Part shown: positions 6,487-18,350 of the stretch, piece by piece
How positions within the stretch are numbered: position 1 is the stretch's first letter
Layout: every line of letters begins with the position of its first letter
Source: Clostridia bacterium
GTDB taxonomy: Bacteria > Bacillota > Clostridia > Christensenellales > QALW01
Direction of reading: 5' to 3'
DNA: 57,127 bases
Assembly (NCBI GenBank): GCA_017516345.1
Contig: JAFXDC010000034.1
Location: forward strand, 1 to 57,127
Notes under the pieces: model-generated
What the model was told of the DNA's origin: nothing
What the model saw: the letters and a program-made list of their open reading frames with translations, nothing else
Databases searched by the model: none
Program-made: the position numbers and the translations under genes

Positions 6487-9390
6487 CTAGTCGTTTGGGA
6501 AGAGCTCCGCCTGCTCAGCAGAGGTGATGGAGCAGAATTTGATGAGCTGACTCTTTGCCACCTCACGGCGCCTATTTAAAACGTTGCGCATATAGCCTAT
6601 CTCGGTCTGCCATTTATCGTAGGTGGGACGGCTCCAGCGGGTGGCATCCTGCTTCATTTCATCCCCCATACGCTCAAGCATTTCATCAAGCACGGCGTTA
6701 AGGCTCTCGGCAGTAAAGGCGGTATTTAAAAGCTCGGCATACCTTGTTATAAACCGCTTCCTGAAATCCTTATTCTTTATAAGGGCGCGCTGAAGGCAGG
6801 TGGTAAAGCCGTTATTCGAGCCGTGACCCGCGGGGTTAAAGAGCATCTCTATGGTGTTATAGCGATCCCCCCAAAGAGCCTCAGGGCGTACCGTCATATC
6901 CATATCAAAGACCACCCAATACCATTTTGAGCCCTCGGTATTTTCCTTGAAGCATTTTTTGTTTCCGGTATCGCCGTTGGCAAAGAATATCTCGGCGATC
7001 AAAAAATCAATAAAGCTGTCGGTATCCATGACGGAGCATACGTAGTCGTAATTCTCCTTAACGGTAAGGTCGTGACTCTTAACGTAGGAATACAAGGCCT
7101 TTATCTCGGTATTGGTGCCCTCAAGAGCGCGGCTGTCGTTTTTGATGATGGTCACGTTGCTCGCATCAAGCCCGTAGTGGGTATTAAGATAGTCCTCGTT
7201 GACCTTTTCTCTCAGATCGTAATATCCCCAATACTCACCGTTTATATACAGCGCCACAGGTGCCCAATCCATTATAGCCACCCTTGCTCCGGCTTTTTTA
7301 AGCACCTGAGCACAGAAGGCGTCACGTATCCTGGTCTGCTTCTGATCCTGTCCTCCCGCGCGGAGCACAAGATGCTTAAGGGTGGTGTGCAGATTATCCT
7401 CAAAGAAGGGATAGGTCACCTCGCTTGCACCGTATCGGTCGCGGAAATGCACAGCAAGGCTCTTCTGGTCGTAGCCGCGGGAGTACTGTCCGAACACCTT
7501 GATGCCCGCATCAAGGCAGAGCGCCCTCTGTCCGGTTGCGGTGTGATATTCAAAGGTTACCCGTCTTTCCCAATCCTTCCAGAAGTTTGCGCCACTGTGC
7601 GGGAAGGACTCGGTATAGCCCGGTCCGTTTGCCAATATTCCGTTATTGTATCCGAAAATGCCGTCGGGGTCTCCGGAAAGGGAAACAAAGGGAATGCCGT
7701 GCTGACCTATAACGTAGGTTGCCGTCACCGTAGCGCTCGGCAGCTTGCCCTCTTTAAATGCGCGCACCTTGACCACCGTGGTCTTGCTTAGGGTAAGCTC
7801 CCCCATCTGCTTGCTTTTCTCGGTCGGAGTGCTTCCGTCCACGGTATAGCGAAGCACCTGCCCCTCCGAGCCCGAGGCTGCCACCGTATCCCCGATGCTT
7901 TTATATCCGCTTGGGGTAAGTGTGGGCGCCTTCGCATAGCCGGGATATCCCTTGACATTTGCTTCGCCGGGAGTGGGGAGGTCGTAAAACAGTCTGTCGG
8001 GGCTGTCAAGCGCGCGGCCGCTTGTATATCCCTCATCCAGCCTTCCGCTTGAAAATGCATCGTGAAGGGTACCCTCGGGGGTAAGGATATAGATATCGGT
8101 GCCGCTGTTATTTATCTTAAATGGCAGATATACCGAATCCCTGTCGGGCTTTTCGGGCTCTCCTCCCGAGGCATAGAGCAGCCTGTACTGCCCCGCCTTG
8201 ACGGTGTAGTCCTCAAAAACGTAGCCCTTTACAGCAAGATCGTCGGTGATGGAGAAGCCGTCAAGCACCACGTCCCGATCCGAGCCGTTATATATCTCTA
8301 TCCAGTCGTAGCTACCCTCCTTGGTAGCCACCGAGGACACCTCGTTTATCCATACCCCTTTGGCAGTTATGCCGCAGGCATCGGCAACGGTATCATACCC
8401 CTCGCCGTTTTGCGCGCCCGGAGTGGGACCGGGGTAATACTGCCATTTGGAGCCTTGAGCATCACTTACCCCCTTTGAAAGGTTGGCGGGCAGATATTCA
8501 AGCTCTGCAGATGCCACAAGTCCCACGGCATCGGAAAGATATATTTTTTTATCGGACGAGGACAGTCCGAAGGATGCGTGAAGCGCACCGTCCTTATACT
8601 CGTCCCTTCCGCTTGTAAAGATGACCACGCTCTCCCCCGATGCCAGCATCACGTTGCCCGGGATCTCCCATTTCTGCAGGTTCTGCTCGTCATCGGAGAG
8701 ATAAAGACCCGCAAGGGAGCAATCCTCGCCCATGTTGGTGATCTCGATGAAATCGGAAAAATCCCCATAATTATCCTTGATAAGGGACTGATTGTTGTTC
8801 ATGTACTCGGTAAAAACAAGCCTTTTGCCGCTTCCTGCAAGCTGCTCCATGCTATCGGCGCTTGCGGAGATATTCACCCTTCCGGGCATTCCGCTTGCGT
8901 AGTAGCAGTACTCATCCGAGGAGGTATGATCCTTAAGTCCGTATGCGACGTCGCTTTTAAGGGCGGGGACTGCCAGCTCCTGCTCCACCGCGCCCGAGGG
9001 GGAAACAAGGTATATATTCTCGCCATCGACGCTTATGGAAAAGTTGGTATGATATTCTCCGTCAAAGACTCCGTCCTTGCCCGAGGCAAATATAACAAAA
9101 TATTCCCCGGGCTCCATATACGCTGCGGGAAGACCCCACTTGGTGGGCTTGGTATTGTTGTCACTCAGGCACCATCCGGCAAGATTTATTCTTTTTCCGC
9201 TTCGGTTATACAGCACTATATAATCCGAATACTCGCCGTCACAGTCTGCCACCGTGGAGGAGTTACTGCTCATGACCTCGCAAATAACAAGCCCCGAGGC
9301 GTCATTCGAGCCTTCAGAGGGCAGTGTGCATCCCGAGAAGGCGGACATCACAAGTATTAAAATAAGACAAAAAGCCATGCTTTTCTTCAT
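6487..9390 (-). CDS. Lipoprotein with lamin-tail domains and CotH kinase-like domain
   Basis: 967-residue surface lipoprotein. The ATG at 9390 is preferred because GAGAGG lies 7 nt upstream. Residues 1-21 form a lipoprotein signal ending in FSGC. Three lamin-tail-domain repeats follow at about 35-160, 185-325 and 340-475, each with a VICEVMSSN / VFTEYMNNN / VWINEVSS opening and a GWCLSDN-like or SLAGLYLSDD-like strand. Next is a chitobiase-like C-terminal module (YTVDGSTPTEKS) near 505-570. The C-terminal 390 residues match the CotH kinase domain (GIKVFGQYSRGYDQKSL, HLVLRAGGQDQKQTRIRDAF, YINGEYWGYYDLREKV, VFDMDMT). CotH proteins phosphorylate spore-coat or surface proteins. Targets here are unknown. 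Confidence 0.88.
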   Translation of the reverse strand: MKKSMAFCLILILVMSAFSGCTLPSEGSNDASGLVICEVMSSNSSTVADCDGEYSDYIVLYNRSGKRINLAGWCLSDNNTKPTKWGLPAAYMEPGEYFVIFASGKDGVFDGEYHTNFSISVDGENIYLVSPSGAVEQELAVPALKSDVAYGLKDHTSSDEYCYYASGMPGRVNISASADSMEQLAGSGKRLVFTEYMNNNQSLIKDNYGDFSDFIEITNMGEDCSLAGLYLSDDEQNLQKWEIPGNVMLASGESVVIFTSGRDEYKDGALHASFGLSSSDKKIYLSDAVGLVASAELEYLPANLSKGVSDAQGSKWQYYPGPTPGAQNGEGYDTVADACGITAKGVWINEVSSVATKEGSYDWIEIYNGSDRDVVLDGFSITDDLAVKGYVFEDYTVKAGQYRLLYASGGEPEKPDRDSVYLPFKINNSGTDIYILTPEGTLHDAFSSGRLDEGYTSGRALDSPDRLFYDLPTPGEANVKGYPGYAKAPTLTPSGYKSIGDTVAASGSEGQVLRYTVDGSTPTEKSKQMGELTLSKTTVVKVRAFKEGKLPSATVTATYVIGQHGIPFVSLSGDPDGIFGYNNGILANGPGYTESFPHSGANFWKDWERRVTFEYHTATGQRALCLDAGIKVFGQYSRGYDQKSLAVHFRDRYGASEVTYPFFEDNLHTTLKHLVLRAGGQDQKQTRIRDAFCAQVLKKAGARVAIMDWAPVALYINGEYWGYYDLREKVNEDYLNTHYGLDASNVTIIKNDSRALEGTNTEIKALYSYVKSHDLTVKENYDYVCSVMDTDSFIDFLIAEIFFANGDTGNKKCFKENTEGSKWYWVVFDMDMTVRPEALWGDRYNTIEMLFNPAGHGSNNGFTTCLQRALIKNKDFRKRFITRYAELLNTAFTAESLNAVLDEMLERMGDEMKQDATRWSRPTYDKWQTEIGYMRNVLNRRREVAKSQLIKFCSITSAEQAELFPND

Positions 9391-9462
9391 TTGTTTACCT
9401 CTCAACGCGCCTGTTTTCAGCGCAAATTAATGACCGTCCGATCAAAAAAGTACCACAAAATA

Positions 9463-9491
9463 ATTTTAACACAGATCAGCCATTTATACAA
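9463..9491 (-). promoter_or_regulatory. Possible promoter of the CotH-type gene
   Basis: TTGTAT (9486-9491) and TAAAAT (9463-9468) on the minus strand, 17-bp spacer. The rest of the 364-nt gap to the PFOR gene is pyrimidine-rich on the plus strand without other recognisable features. Confidence 0.5.
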
Positions 9492-9657
9492 ATCCATTTT
9501 GCCCGCACGGGACATTTTTTTGATTTATTTGACTCATTGTTTTCACTTCATTAATAATTTTTCTTTATTCTTTCGATTTTGACCCCTATTTTCACCCTTG
9601 CTAAGAGAAAAACACGAATATGCGGCAGTTTTATCAATAATTTTTAAATTTCCGTTC

Positions 9658-9686
9658 TTGACATTTGAATGTGTACATTATATAAT
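9658..9686 (+). promoter_or_regulatory. Promoter of the PFOR gene
   Basis: A consensus TTGACA (9658-9663) and TATAAT (9681-9686) with a 17-bp spacer, about 84 nt before the start codon. A perfect match fits strong constitutive expression of a central metabolic enzyme. Confidence 0.85.
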
Positions 9687-9769
9687 ATAAGAATGTGATA
9701 CTGTGGGCTTTTACACTTACAGTTGAATCTGTATATTTTTAAAAAATTTATTATAGGAGGTCATATTAA

Positions 9770-13279
<3,510 letters not shown>

Positions 13280-13295
13280 TTAAAAACCGCATAAA

Positions 13296-13324
13296 AAGTC
13301 GGAGAGCTTCTCCGACTTTTTTTA
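13296..13324 (+). terminator. PFOR terminator
   Basis: AAGTCGGAGA / TCTCCGACTT, a 10-bp perfect stem with a 3-nt loop, followed by a T run, 17 nt after the stop codon. Confidence 0.9.
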
Positions 13325-13367
13325 TTGCTCTGCCCGTGCGGCTTCCTTCAACCCCGGGTTGAGCTTT

Positions 13368-13397
13368 TTCGACCACTCGTTTATTGCTTTTTATAAT
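13368..13397 (+). promoter_or_regulatory. Possible promoter of the XRE gene
   Basis: TATAAT at 13392-13397 with a weak -35 (TTCGAC, 13368-13373) and an 18-bp spacer, about 55 nt before the TTG start. Confidence 0.45.
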
Positions 13398-13451
13398 TAC
13401 AGCAATTACAATATTAACAATATGCATCTTATACAAAGGAGGGTCAGTTAC

Positions 13452-14060
13452 TTGGATATCTGCAGTATTTTGGCTCAAAATATTTATAAATACCGAAAAG
13501 AGAGCAGGTTGACTCAGGATGAGCTTGCACAAAGGCTGGGTGTGACCTTTCAAGCGATATCAAAATGGGAAAACGCACGCTCGGCGCCCGACATCAGCTT
13601 TTTACCCACGTTAGCGGATATCTTCGGCTGTAGCATCGACGCCCTGTTTTCAAGGTCTGCAACCACAGAAAGCGCTCCCCCCGATCTCCCCATCCCCGCC
13701 TTCGATGACTCGGTGCTTCGCGGTGTGGTGCTCTACGGCAATAAGCTGCTTAAGATAGAGGATAATCTCACCGATAAATTCACCTTCGAGCTTACCTCCC
13801 TGCCCGATATACAGTTAAGCGGCGTCCACAGCGAATGCAACATAAGCATTGACGGCGACGTATACGGTAATTGCGTGGCCGGAATGAATATAAACGTCGC
13901 GGGCGGTGACATAAACGGCAATTGCAATTCGGGCGTATGTATAAATCTTGAAGGCGGGGACATCAACGGTGATTGCACCTCGGTCAGCATAAGCATTGAG
14001 GGTGGCGACCTTAACGGAAGCTGCAGCTGCTCAAGCCTTGAGGGTGATCCGCACAAATAA
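13452..14060 (+). CDS. XRE-type regulator with a C-terminal repeat domain
   Basis: 202-residue protein. The TTG start is chosen because AAGGAGGG sits 8-9 nt upstream. Residues about 5-62 are a Cro/CI-type helix-turn-helix (TQDELAQRLGVTFQAISKWEN), so it binds DNA. After a linker, residues about 130-195 hold four imperfect units of roughly 17 residues built on an I-I-GGDINGNC pattern (DGDVYGNC, GGDINGNC, GGDINGDC, GGDLNGSC). This looks like a short beta-solenoid with a Cys in each turn. The repeats could be an oligomerisation or ligand-sensing module, possibly metal or redox, but this is inference. Its targets are unknown. Confidence 0.82.
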   Translation: MDICSILAQNIYKYRKESRLTQDELAQRLGVTFQAISKWENARSAPDISFLPTLADIFGCSIDALFSRSATTESAPPDLPIPAFDDSVLRGVVLYGNKLLKIEDNLTDKFTFELTSLPDIQLSGVHSECNISIDGDVYGNCVAGMNINVAGGDINGNCNSGVCINLEGGDINGDCTSVSISIEGGDLNGSCSCSSLEGDPHK

Positions 14061-14070
14061 TTCCTATTAT

Positions 14071-14097
14071 AACTGCGCTTAAGCGCAGTTTTTTATT
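14071..14097 (+). terminator. Terminator after the XRE gene
   Basis: AACTGCGC-TTAA-GCGCAGTT followed by TTTTATTT. Confidence 0.85.
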
Positions 14098-14117
14098 TCA
14101 AAAGCCCCCCGTGCAGT

Positions 14118-14184
14118 CTTGTATTGTATGCAGTCGCGAAAGCAGGAGCAGTCAAGTACCCTCTGCCCCGCCTTGTACTGTACG
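14118..14184. repeat. Imperfect direct repeat CTTGTAYTGTAYG
   Basis: CTTGTATTGTATG (14118-14130) and CTTGTACTGTACG (14172-14184) match at 11 of 13 positions, spaced 54 bp. They flank the GC-rich block on its left side. No gene is supported here. Confidence 0.45.
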
Positions 14185-14201
14185 TCACCTCGGGGACGTA
14201 A

Positions 14202-14341
14202 GCGCGCCCGGGGCGGCGAAGCCGCCGAGCGCTTGCAGGAGTGTGCGCTTGCGCACGCGTGCAAGCGCGTCGCGCGCCGATGCTGAAGGCGAGGCGCGCG
14301 GGCGCGAGGGGTGGGTGGGCGGGGTCGCCCGCAGGGCGCGC
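14202..14341. repeat. GC-rich multi-arm inverted-repeat block
   Basis: The base composition is far more GC-rich than the surroundings. GCGCGCCC (14202-14209) can pair with GGGCGCGC (14334-14341). Inside are GGCGGC-GAA-GCCGCC (14212-14226) and a 9-bp stem GCGCTTGCA / TGCAAGCGC (14229-14237 with 14260-14268) that encloses GTGCG-CTTG-CGCAC (14243-14256). It could be a structured RNA, a folded DNA element or a decayed mobile repeat. The short open frames across it have no domain support. It fills the spacer between the XRE and the dehydrogenase genes. Confidence 0.65.
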
Positions 14342-14442
14342 ATAAATTCGCATCGTGCTCCTTAGGCTTGCTCAAAGGCATGCGGGCTCCGCTATCCTTC
14401 GAAGTAACATTAAGATTTTTTAAATTTACCGCAAATTCGGTA

Positions 14443-14471
14443 TTGCGATGTGCTCCTTAGTGTGATATAAT
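14443..14471 (+). promoter_or_regulatory. Promoter of the G1P dehydrogenase gene
   Basis: TTGCGA (14443-14448) and TATAAT (14466-14471), 17-bp spacer, 19 nt before the ATG. Confidence 0.7.
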
Positions 14472-14490
14472 TTTGCTTGGGTGATTATTT

Positions 14491-15807
14491 ATGTCCTTTA
14501 TTCTTGATAGCTTCAACACTACCTGCTGTCCGTGCGGCAAGGAGCATCTGTTTTCCTCCAAGGTCATCACGGGTAGCGGCGCCATAACAAGGCTTCCCGA
14601 CCTGCTTGATCAAATGCAGGCTGATAAGCTTTATTTGCTCGCAGACAAAAATACCTATGCCGCGGCGGGTGAGGCGGTCGTGGCAAATTTGAAGGGTCGC
14701 AAATACCATATTTATATCTTTGATAAGGATGCTCTTGAGCCGGACGAGGCAAGCGTAGGTCTTGCAATAATGCATTACCGCCCTTGCGATGCGGTGCTCG
14801 CAATTGGCTCGGGAGTTATAAACGATATCGGAAAAATAGTGGCGGCAACCGCAAGCAAGCCCTATATTATAGTAGGCACTGCCCCCAGCATGGACGGCTA
14901 CGCCTCCTCCACCTCGTCAATGACGGTGGACGGACTTAAGACCTCCCTTAACAGCAAGTGCGCCGACGTTATAATCGGAGACACCGACATCCTTGCAAGC
15001 GCTCCCATCAAAATGATGGCCTCAGGCATCGGAGATATGCTTGCAAAATACGTCAGCATCTGCGAGTGGCGCATATCACATCTTATAAACGGCGAGTATT
15101 ACTGTCCCGAGATAGCACGCTTGGTGCGCGACTCTCTTAATAAATGCGTTCGCAACGCAGAGGGTCTAATGAAGCGCGAGCCCGCCGCTGTGGAGGCAGT
15201 ATTTGAGGGTCTTGTGGTTTGCGGTGTAGCCATGAAGTACGCGGGTCTGTCCCGCCCCGCCTCGGGAGTGGAGCATTACCTTTCCCACGTATGGGATATG
15301 CGGGGTGCCGAGCTTGGCATTCCCACCGAGCTTCACGGCGTACAATGCGCATACGGCACTCTGCTTGCGGTAAGGCTTTATAACAAGCTTGTGGAATTTA
15401 CCCCCGACCGCGACAAGGCTCTTGCATACACTTCCTCCTTTGACCTTGATGCATGGCACGCCACCTTGAGTGAATTTCTCGGCAGAGGCGCCAAAAGCAT
15501 GATAGAGCTTGAAAAAAAGGAAGACAAATACAGCCTCAGCGCCCATAAAAAGCGCCTTGAAAAAATTATTGAGGAATTTGATACCATCAAGCGGATAATC
15601 TCCCAAGAGCTTCCCTCCCCTAAGGAGCTTGAGAGCTTGCTTAAGATGCTCGGTCTTCCCACAAGCAGTCAAGAAGCGGGTGTGGATCAAAAAATACTTC
15701 AAAAAAGCTTTTTTGCCACAAGAGATATCCGCGACAAATACGTGCTTTCCCGCTTAGCTTGGGATCTTGGCATTCCCGAGCTTGCCCTGGAGCTTAATAA
15801 TATGTAA
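14491..15807 (+). CDS. sn-glycerol-1-phosphate dehydrogenase (EgsA/AraM family)
   Basis: 438-residue member of the iron-containing/glycerol dehydrogenase superfamily, closest in pattern to AraM/EgsA. It should reduce dihydroxyacetone phosphate to sn-glycerol-1-phosphate with NAD(P)H in the cytoplasm. Visible motifs are AIGSGVINDIGK (nucleotide binding), GTAPSMDGYASSTSSM, the metal-site region SGIGDMLAKY, SGVEHYLSHVWDM with a metal-ligand His, and HGVQCAYG with another. The C-terminal 100 residues are helical. In Bacillus such an enzyme feeds archaea-like ether phospholipid-type compounds through PcrB. No prenyl-glyceryl-phosphate synthase gene is in the window. Confidence 0.85.
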   Translation: MSFILDSFNTTCCPCGKEHLFSSKVITGSGAITRLPDLLDQMQADKLYLLADKNTYAAAGEAVVANLKGRKYHIYIFDKDALEPDEASVGLAIMHYRPCDAVLAIGSGVINDIGKIVAATASKPYIIVGTAPSMDGYASSTSSMTVDGLKTSLNSKCADVIIGDTDILASAPIKMMASGIGDMLAKYVSICEWRISHLINGEYYCPEIARLVRDSLNKCVRNAEGLMKREPAAVEAVFEGLVVCGVAMKYAGLSRPASGVEHYLSHVWDMRGAELGIPTELHGVQCAYGTLLAVRLYNKLVEFTPDRDKALAYTSSFDLDAWHATLSEFLGRGAKSMIELEKKEDKYSLSAHKKRLEKIIEEFDTIKRIISQELPSPKELESLLKMLGLPTSSQEAGVDQKILQKSFFATRDIRDKYVLSRLAWDLGIPELALELNNM

Positions 15808-15948
15808 CTGCATCCGTCCGATGCATAACTCTATCCCCTATATTTAACGCCTTTTTACATATTGGGTCATCATCGGCTGAAAATTACTTGATTTTTAAAT
15901 AATTTTCAAAAATGTCGAAAAATTTACCTTGCCCATCACATTGCCATC

Positions 15949-16006
15949 ATAATCGTGGTTTATAATTAAAATAACGATTATATGTATGCTGGCGAGATTA
16001 TATGTA
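15949..16006 (+). promoter_or_regulatory. Operator-like repeats before the two-component operon
   Basis: ATAATCGT (15949-15956) and ACGATTAT (15974-15981) form an inverted repeat around a TATAAT-like sequence. GATTATATGTA occurs twice (15976-15986 and 15996-16006), exactly 20 bp apart. Direct repeats about two helical turns apart are typical of OmpR-family sites. Autoregulation by the adjacent regulator is inferred. Confidence 0.5.
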
Positions 16007-16024
16007 AATTAAGGAGTTATAGTT

Positions 16025-16696
16025 ATGGCAAAATTACTCATTGTGGATGACGAGCCACGCATTCGGGACCTTATAGCCAAGTACGCACAGTACGAGGGCT
16101 ATGAAACCGTGCAGGCACAGGACGGTGTAGATGCCGTTCAGCTTTGCAGAAAAAACGATTACGATCTTATAATCATGGACGTTATGATGCCTCAGCTTAA
16201 CGGCTTTGCCGCAACCAAGGAGATCAGACGTACCAAGCAGACCCCCATCATTATGCTGTCGGCGCGCGGTGAGGAATACGACCGTATCCACGGCTTTGAG
16301 CTGGGTGTGGACGATTACGTACAGAAGCCCTTTTCTCCTAAGGAGCTTATGATGCGCATCGATGCCGTGCTTCGCAGACTTTCTCCCAAGGTGGAGTCCA
16401 TGAAGGACGTATTTCACATCGAGGGGCTTTGCATCAACTGCTCCTCCCGCATAGTTACCGTGGACGGCAAGAAGGTGCCCCTTTCCCCGAAGGAATTCGA
16501 GCTTCTGCTTTATATGGTACGTCATCGCGGCATAGCTCTCACCAGAGACCGTTTACTTGATCAGGTCTGGGGCTTTGACTATTTCGGTGACAACCGTACC
16601 CTGGACACTCACATCAAGCTTGTCCGCAAGCACATTGAACCTTATTCCAAATATATAGTAACCTTAAGAGGAGTTGGCTATCGCTTTGAAGAGTAG
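16025..16696 (+). CDS. OmpR-family response regulator
   Basis: 223-residue DNA-binding response regulator. The receiver domain (1-120) has the acidic pair at residues 8-9, the phosphoacceptor Asp52 (LIIMDVMMP), the conserved Ser in IIMLSARG and the Lys in YVQKPF. The C-terminal winged helix (about 130-223) shows the LSPKEFELLLYM and TRDRLLDQVWG motifs and the recognition-helix region NRTLDTHIKLVRKHIE. AAGGAG precedes the ATG. The sensor kinase gene overlaps its 3' end, so the two form one operon. The signal is unknown. Confidence 0.96.
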   Translation: MAKLLIVDDEPRIRDLIAKYAQYEGYETVQAQDGVDAVQLCRKNDYDLIIMDVMMPQLNGFAATKEIRRTKQTPIIMLSARGEEYDRIHGFELGVDDYVQKPFSPKELMMRIDAVLRRLSPKVESMKDVFHIEGLCINCSSRIVTVDGKKVPLSPKEFELLLYMVRHRGIALTRDRLLDQVWGFDYFGDNRTLDTHIKLVRKHIEPYSKYIVTLRGVGYRFEE

Positions 16697-18107
16697 GCTG
16701 AATAAGATCGGACTCAAGTGGCGCATCTTTCTTGCATTTGCATGCTTTGCCATTACCGCAGTTGTGGTTTTATGGATATTGTATTTTATCTTGTTTGACG
16801 GAATATACCATCATATAAGAAGTAATCAGATAAACCAGACCGCACTGCATATCCAACAAGGCCTTGCTTCCGATCCCGATACCACTCTTGCAAACGCCGC
16901 AGAAAACAGCGGTCTGTGCCTTCATCTGCTTGATATCAACGGTAACGTCATTAGCTCTGCGGGTACGCGACCCTACTGTCCTCTTCGGGCAATTGGCGAC
17001 AGTGACCTTGCACAGCTTCTGAAAAAGGCACAAAGCAATGGCGGCACGTATTTTTCAAAGGTCACCCTCCCAAGCCACGCCTTAAAAAATCCTCATTCCG
17101 ACTCAAAGGAAGCCGACCTTACCTATCTGCTTGTAAAGATAGTACCAAATAACGGCGCTGAAAGGGTAATAGTTATTGATGCCGCAGTCACCCCGCTTGA
17201 CACCACGGTATCCATTCTTAAGACCACCCTTATATGTACTACAGCATTTGCTCTGATAATTGCAGCGCTTATAGCGGCACTGCTGGCATCCCAGATATCC
17301 CGCCCCATAGTCAGAATAACCAACAGCGCCAAGGGGCTCTCGGAGGGAAGGTTCGACTACGAGGATAAAAGCAACATCCCCGAGATCGCCGACCTTGCGA
17401 GAACTCTTACCGACGCCTCGGTGGAGATATCCCGCACCGAGGATCTTAAGCGGCAGCTTTTTGCAAACGTATGTCACGATCTTCGCACTCCCCTTACCAT
17501 GATAACCGGATACTCCGAGGTAATGCGCGACATCCCCGGGGAAAACACCCCCCAGAACGTTCAGGTGGTAATAGACGAGGCAAACCGTCTGACACGAATA
17601 GTTAACGATATGCTTGATATCTCCATTATGCAAAGCACCACCGAATTTGAGCCCGTCAAGTGTAACATTACCGCCCTTATATCCGAAATACTGCTACGGT
17701 ATAACAAAATGAAGGAGCTTGAGGGGTATACGGTGGATTTCATCCATGATCGCGAGGCCTTCGTTATGGCGGATGAGACCCGTATTTCTCAGGTCGTTTA
17801 TAATCTTGTAAACAATGCCATCGACTTTACCGGAAGCGATAAGACGGTCACCATAACCCAGACCGTAAGCGATAGCTCTGTGCTTATACGGGTCTCGGAC
17901 TCGGGAGAGGGCATCCCGCCCGAGATGCAGCAGCACATCTGGCAACGCTATTATAAATCCGACTCCAACCGCAATCGCGTGCGAGTGGGCACGGGCTTGG
18001 GGCTTTCCATAGTAAAGGAGGCACTCGTGCGGCACAATGCCCGCTACGGAGTGGAGTCCTCAAGCTCGGGAAGTACCTTCTGGTTCGAGTTGGATCTGGC
18101 CCAATAA
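16686..18107 (+). CDS. Two-component sensor histidine kinase
   Basis: 473-residue membrane kinase, partner of the preceding regulator with an 11-nt overlap. The TTG at 16686 is preferred since AGAGGAG lies about 12 nt upstream; another TTG at 16674 abuts the same site. A TM segment near residues 15-38 is followed by an extracytoplasmic sensor of about 120 residues, a second TM near 180-200, HAMP, the HisKA site CHDLRTPLTMITGYSEVM, and an ATPase domain with NLVNNAI, DSGEGIP and GTGLGLSIVK. Architecture is that of classical Firmicute envelope-sensing kinases. The sensed stimulus cannot be told. Confidence 0.94.
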   Translation: MKSRLNKIGLKWRIFLAFACFAITAVVVLWILYFILFDGIYHHIRSNQINQTALHIQQGLASDPDTTLANAAENSGLCLHLLDINGNVISSAGTRPYCPLRAIGDSDLAQLLKKAQSNGGTYFSKVTLPSHALKNPHSDSKEADLTYLLVKIVPNNGAERVIVIDAAVTPLDTTVSILKTTLICTTAFALIIAALIAALLASQISRPIVRITNSAKGLSEGRFDYEDKSNIPEIADLARTLTDASVEISRTEDLKRQLFANVCHDLRTPLTMITGYSEVMRDIPGENTPQNVQVVIDEANRLTRIVNDMLDISIMQSTTEFEPVKCNITALISEILLRYNKMKELEGYTVDFIHDREAFVMADETRISQVVYNLVNNAIDFTGSDKTVTITQTVSDSSVLIRVSDSGEGIPPEMQQHIWQRYYKSDSNRNRVRVGTGLGLSIVKEALVRHNARYGVESSSSGSTFWFELDLAQ

Positions 18108-18138
18108 GGGTCTTTTCAAATAATAATATACCTACTTA

Positions 18139-18167
18139 CGCTTGGATCTTTGTCCAAGCGTTTTTTG
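18139..18167 (+). terminator. Terminator of the two-component operon
   Basis: CGCTTGGA-TCTTTG-TCCAAGCG followed by TTTTTTG, 31 nt after the kinase stop codon. Confidence 0.88.
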
Positions 18168-18274
18168 CCCCTTCATCACTTGTGTGCTCCCGTGCCCTGT
18201 TTGAAAACGGTGAAAGATCGTGTATAATTTTGCAAAAATACTGAATATTTTGCACTTTTTTTCACTCTATCGCA

Positions 18275-18303
18275 TTGACAACACAAGGTCAAAATATTAT
18301 AAT
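18275..18303 (+). promoter_or_regulatory. Promoter of the DUF975-like gene
   Basis: TTGACA (18275-18280) and TATAAT (18298-18303), both consensus, 17-bp spacer. Confidence 0.85.
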
Positions 18304-18350
18304 ATATACAATGGTATATATTAGTTTTTTATTTTGAAAGGAGAATTGCT

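Noticed and set aside
14093..14381. Short open frames of 84-100 residues across the GC-rich block.
   Set aside because: They are on both strands, have Arg/Ala/Pro-rich composition expected from GC-rich noncoding DNA, and lack ribosome sites.
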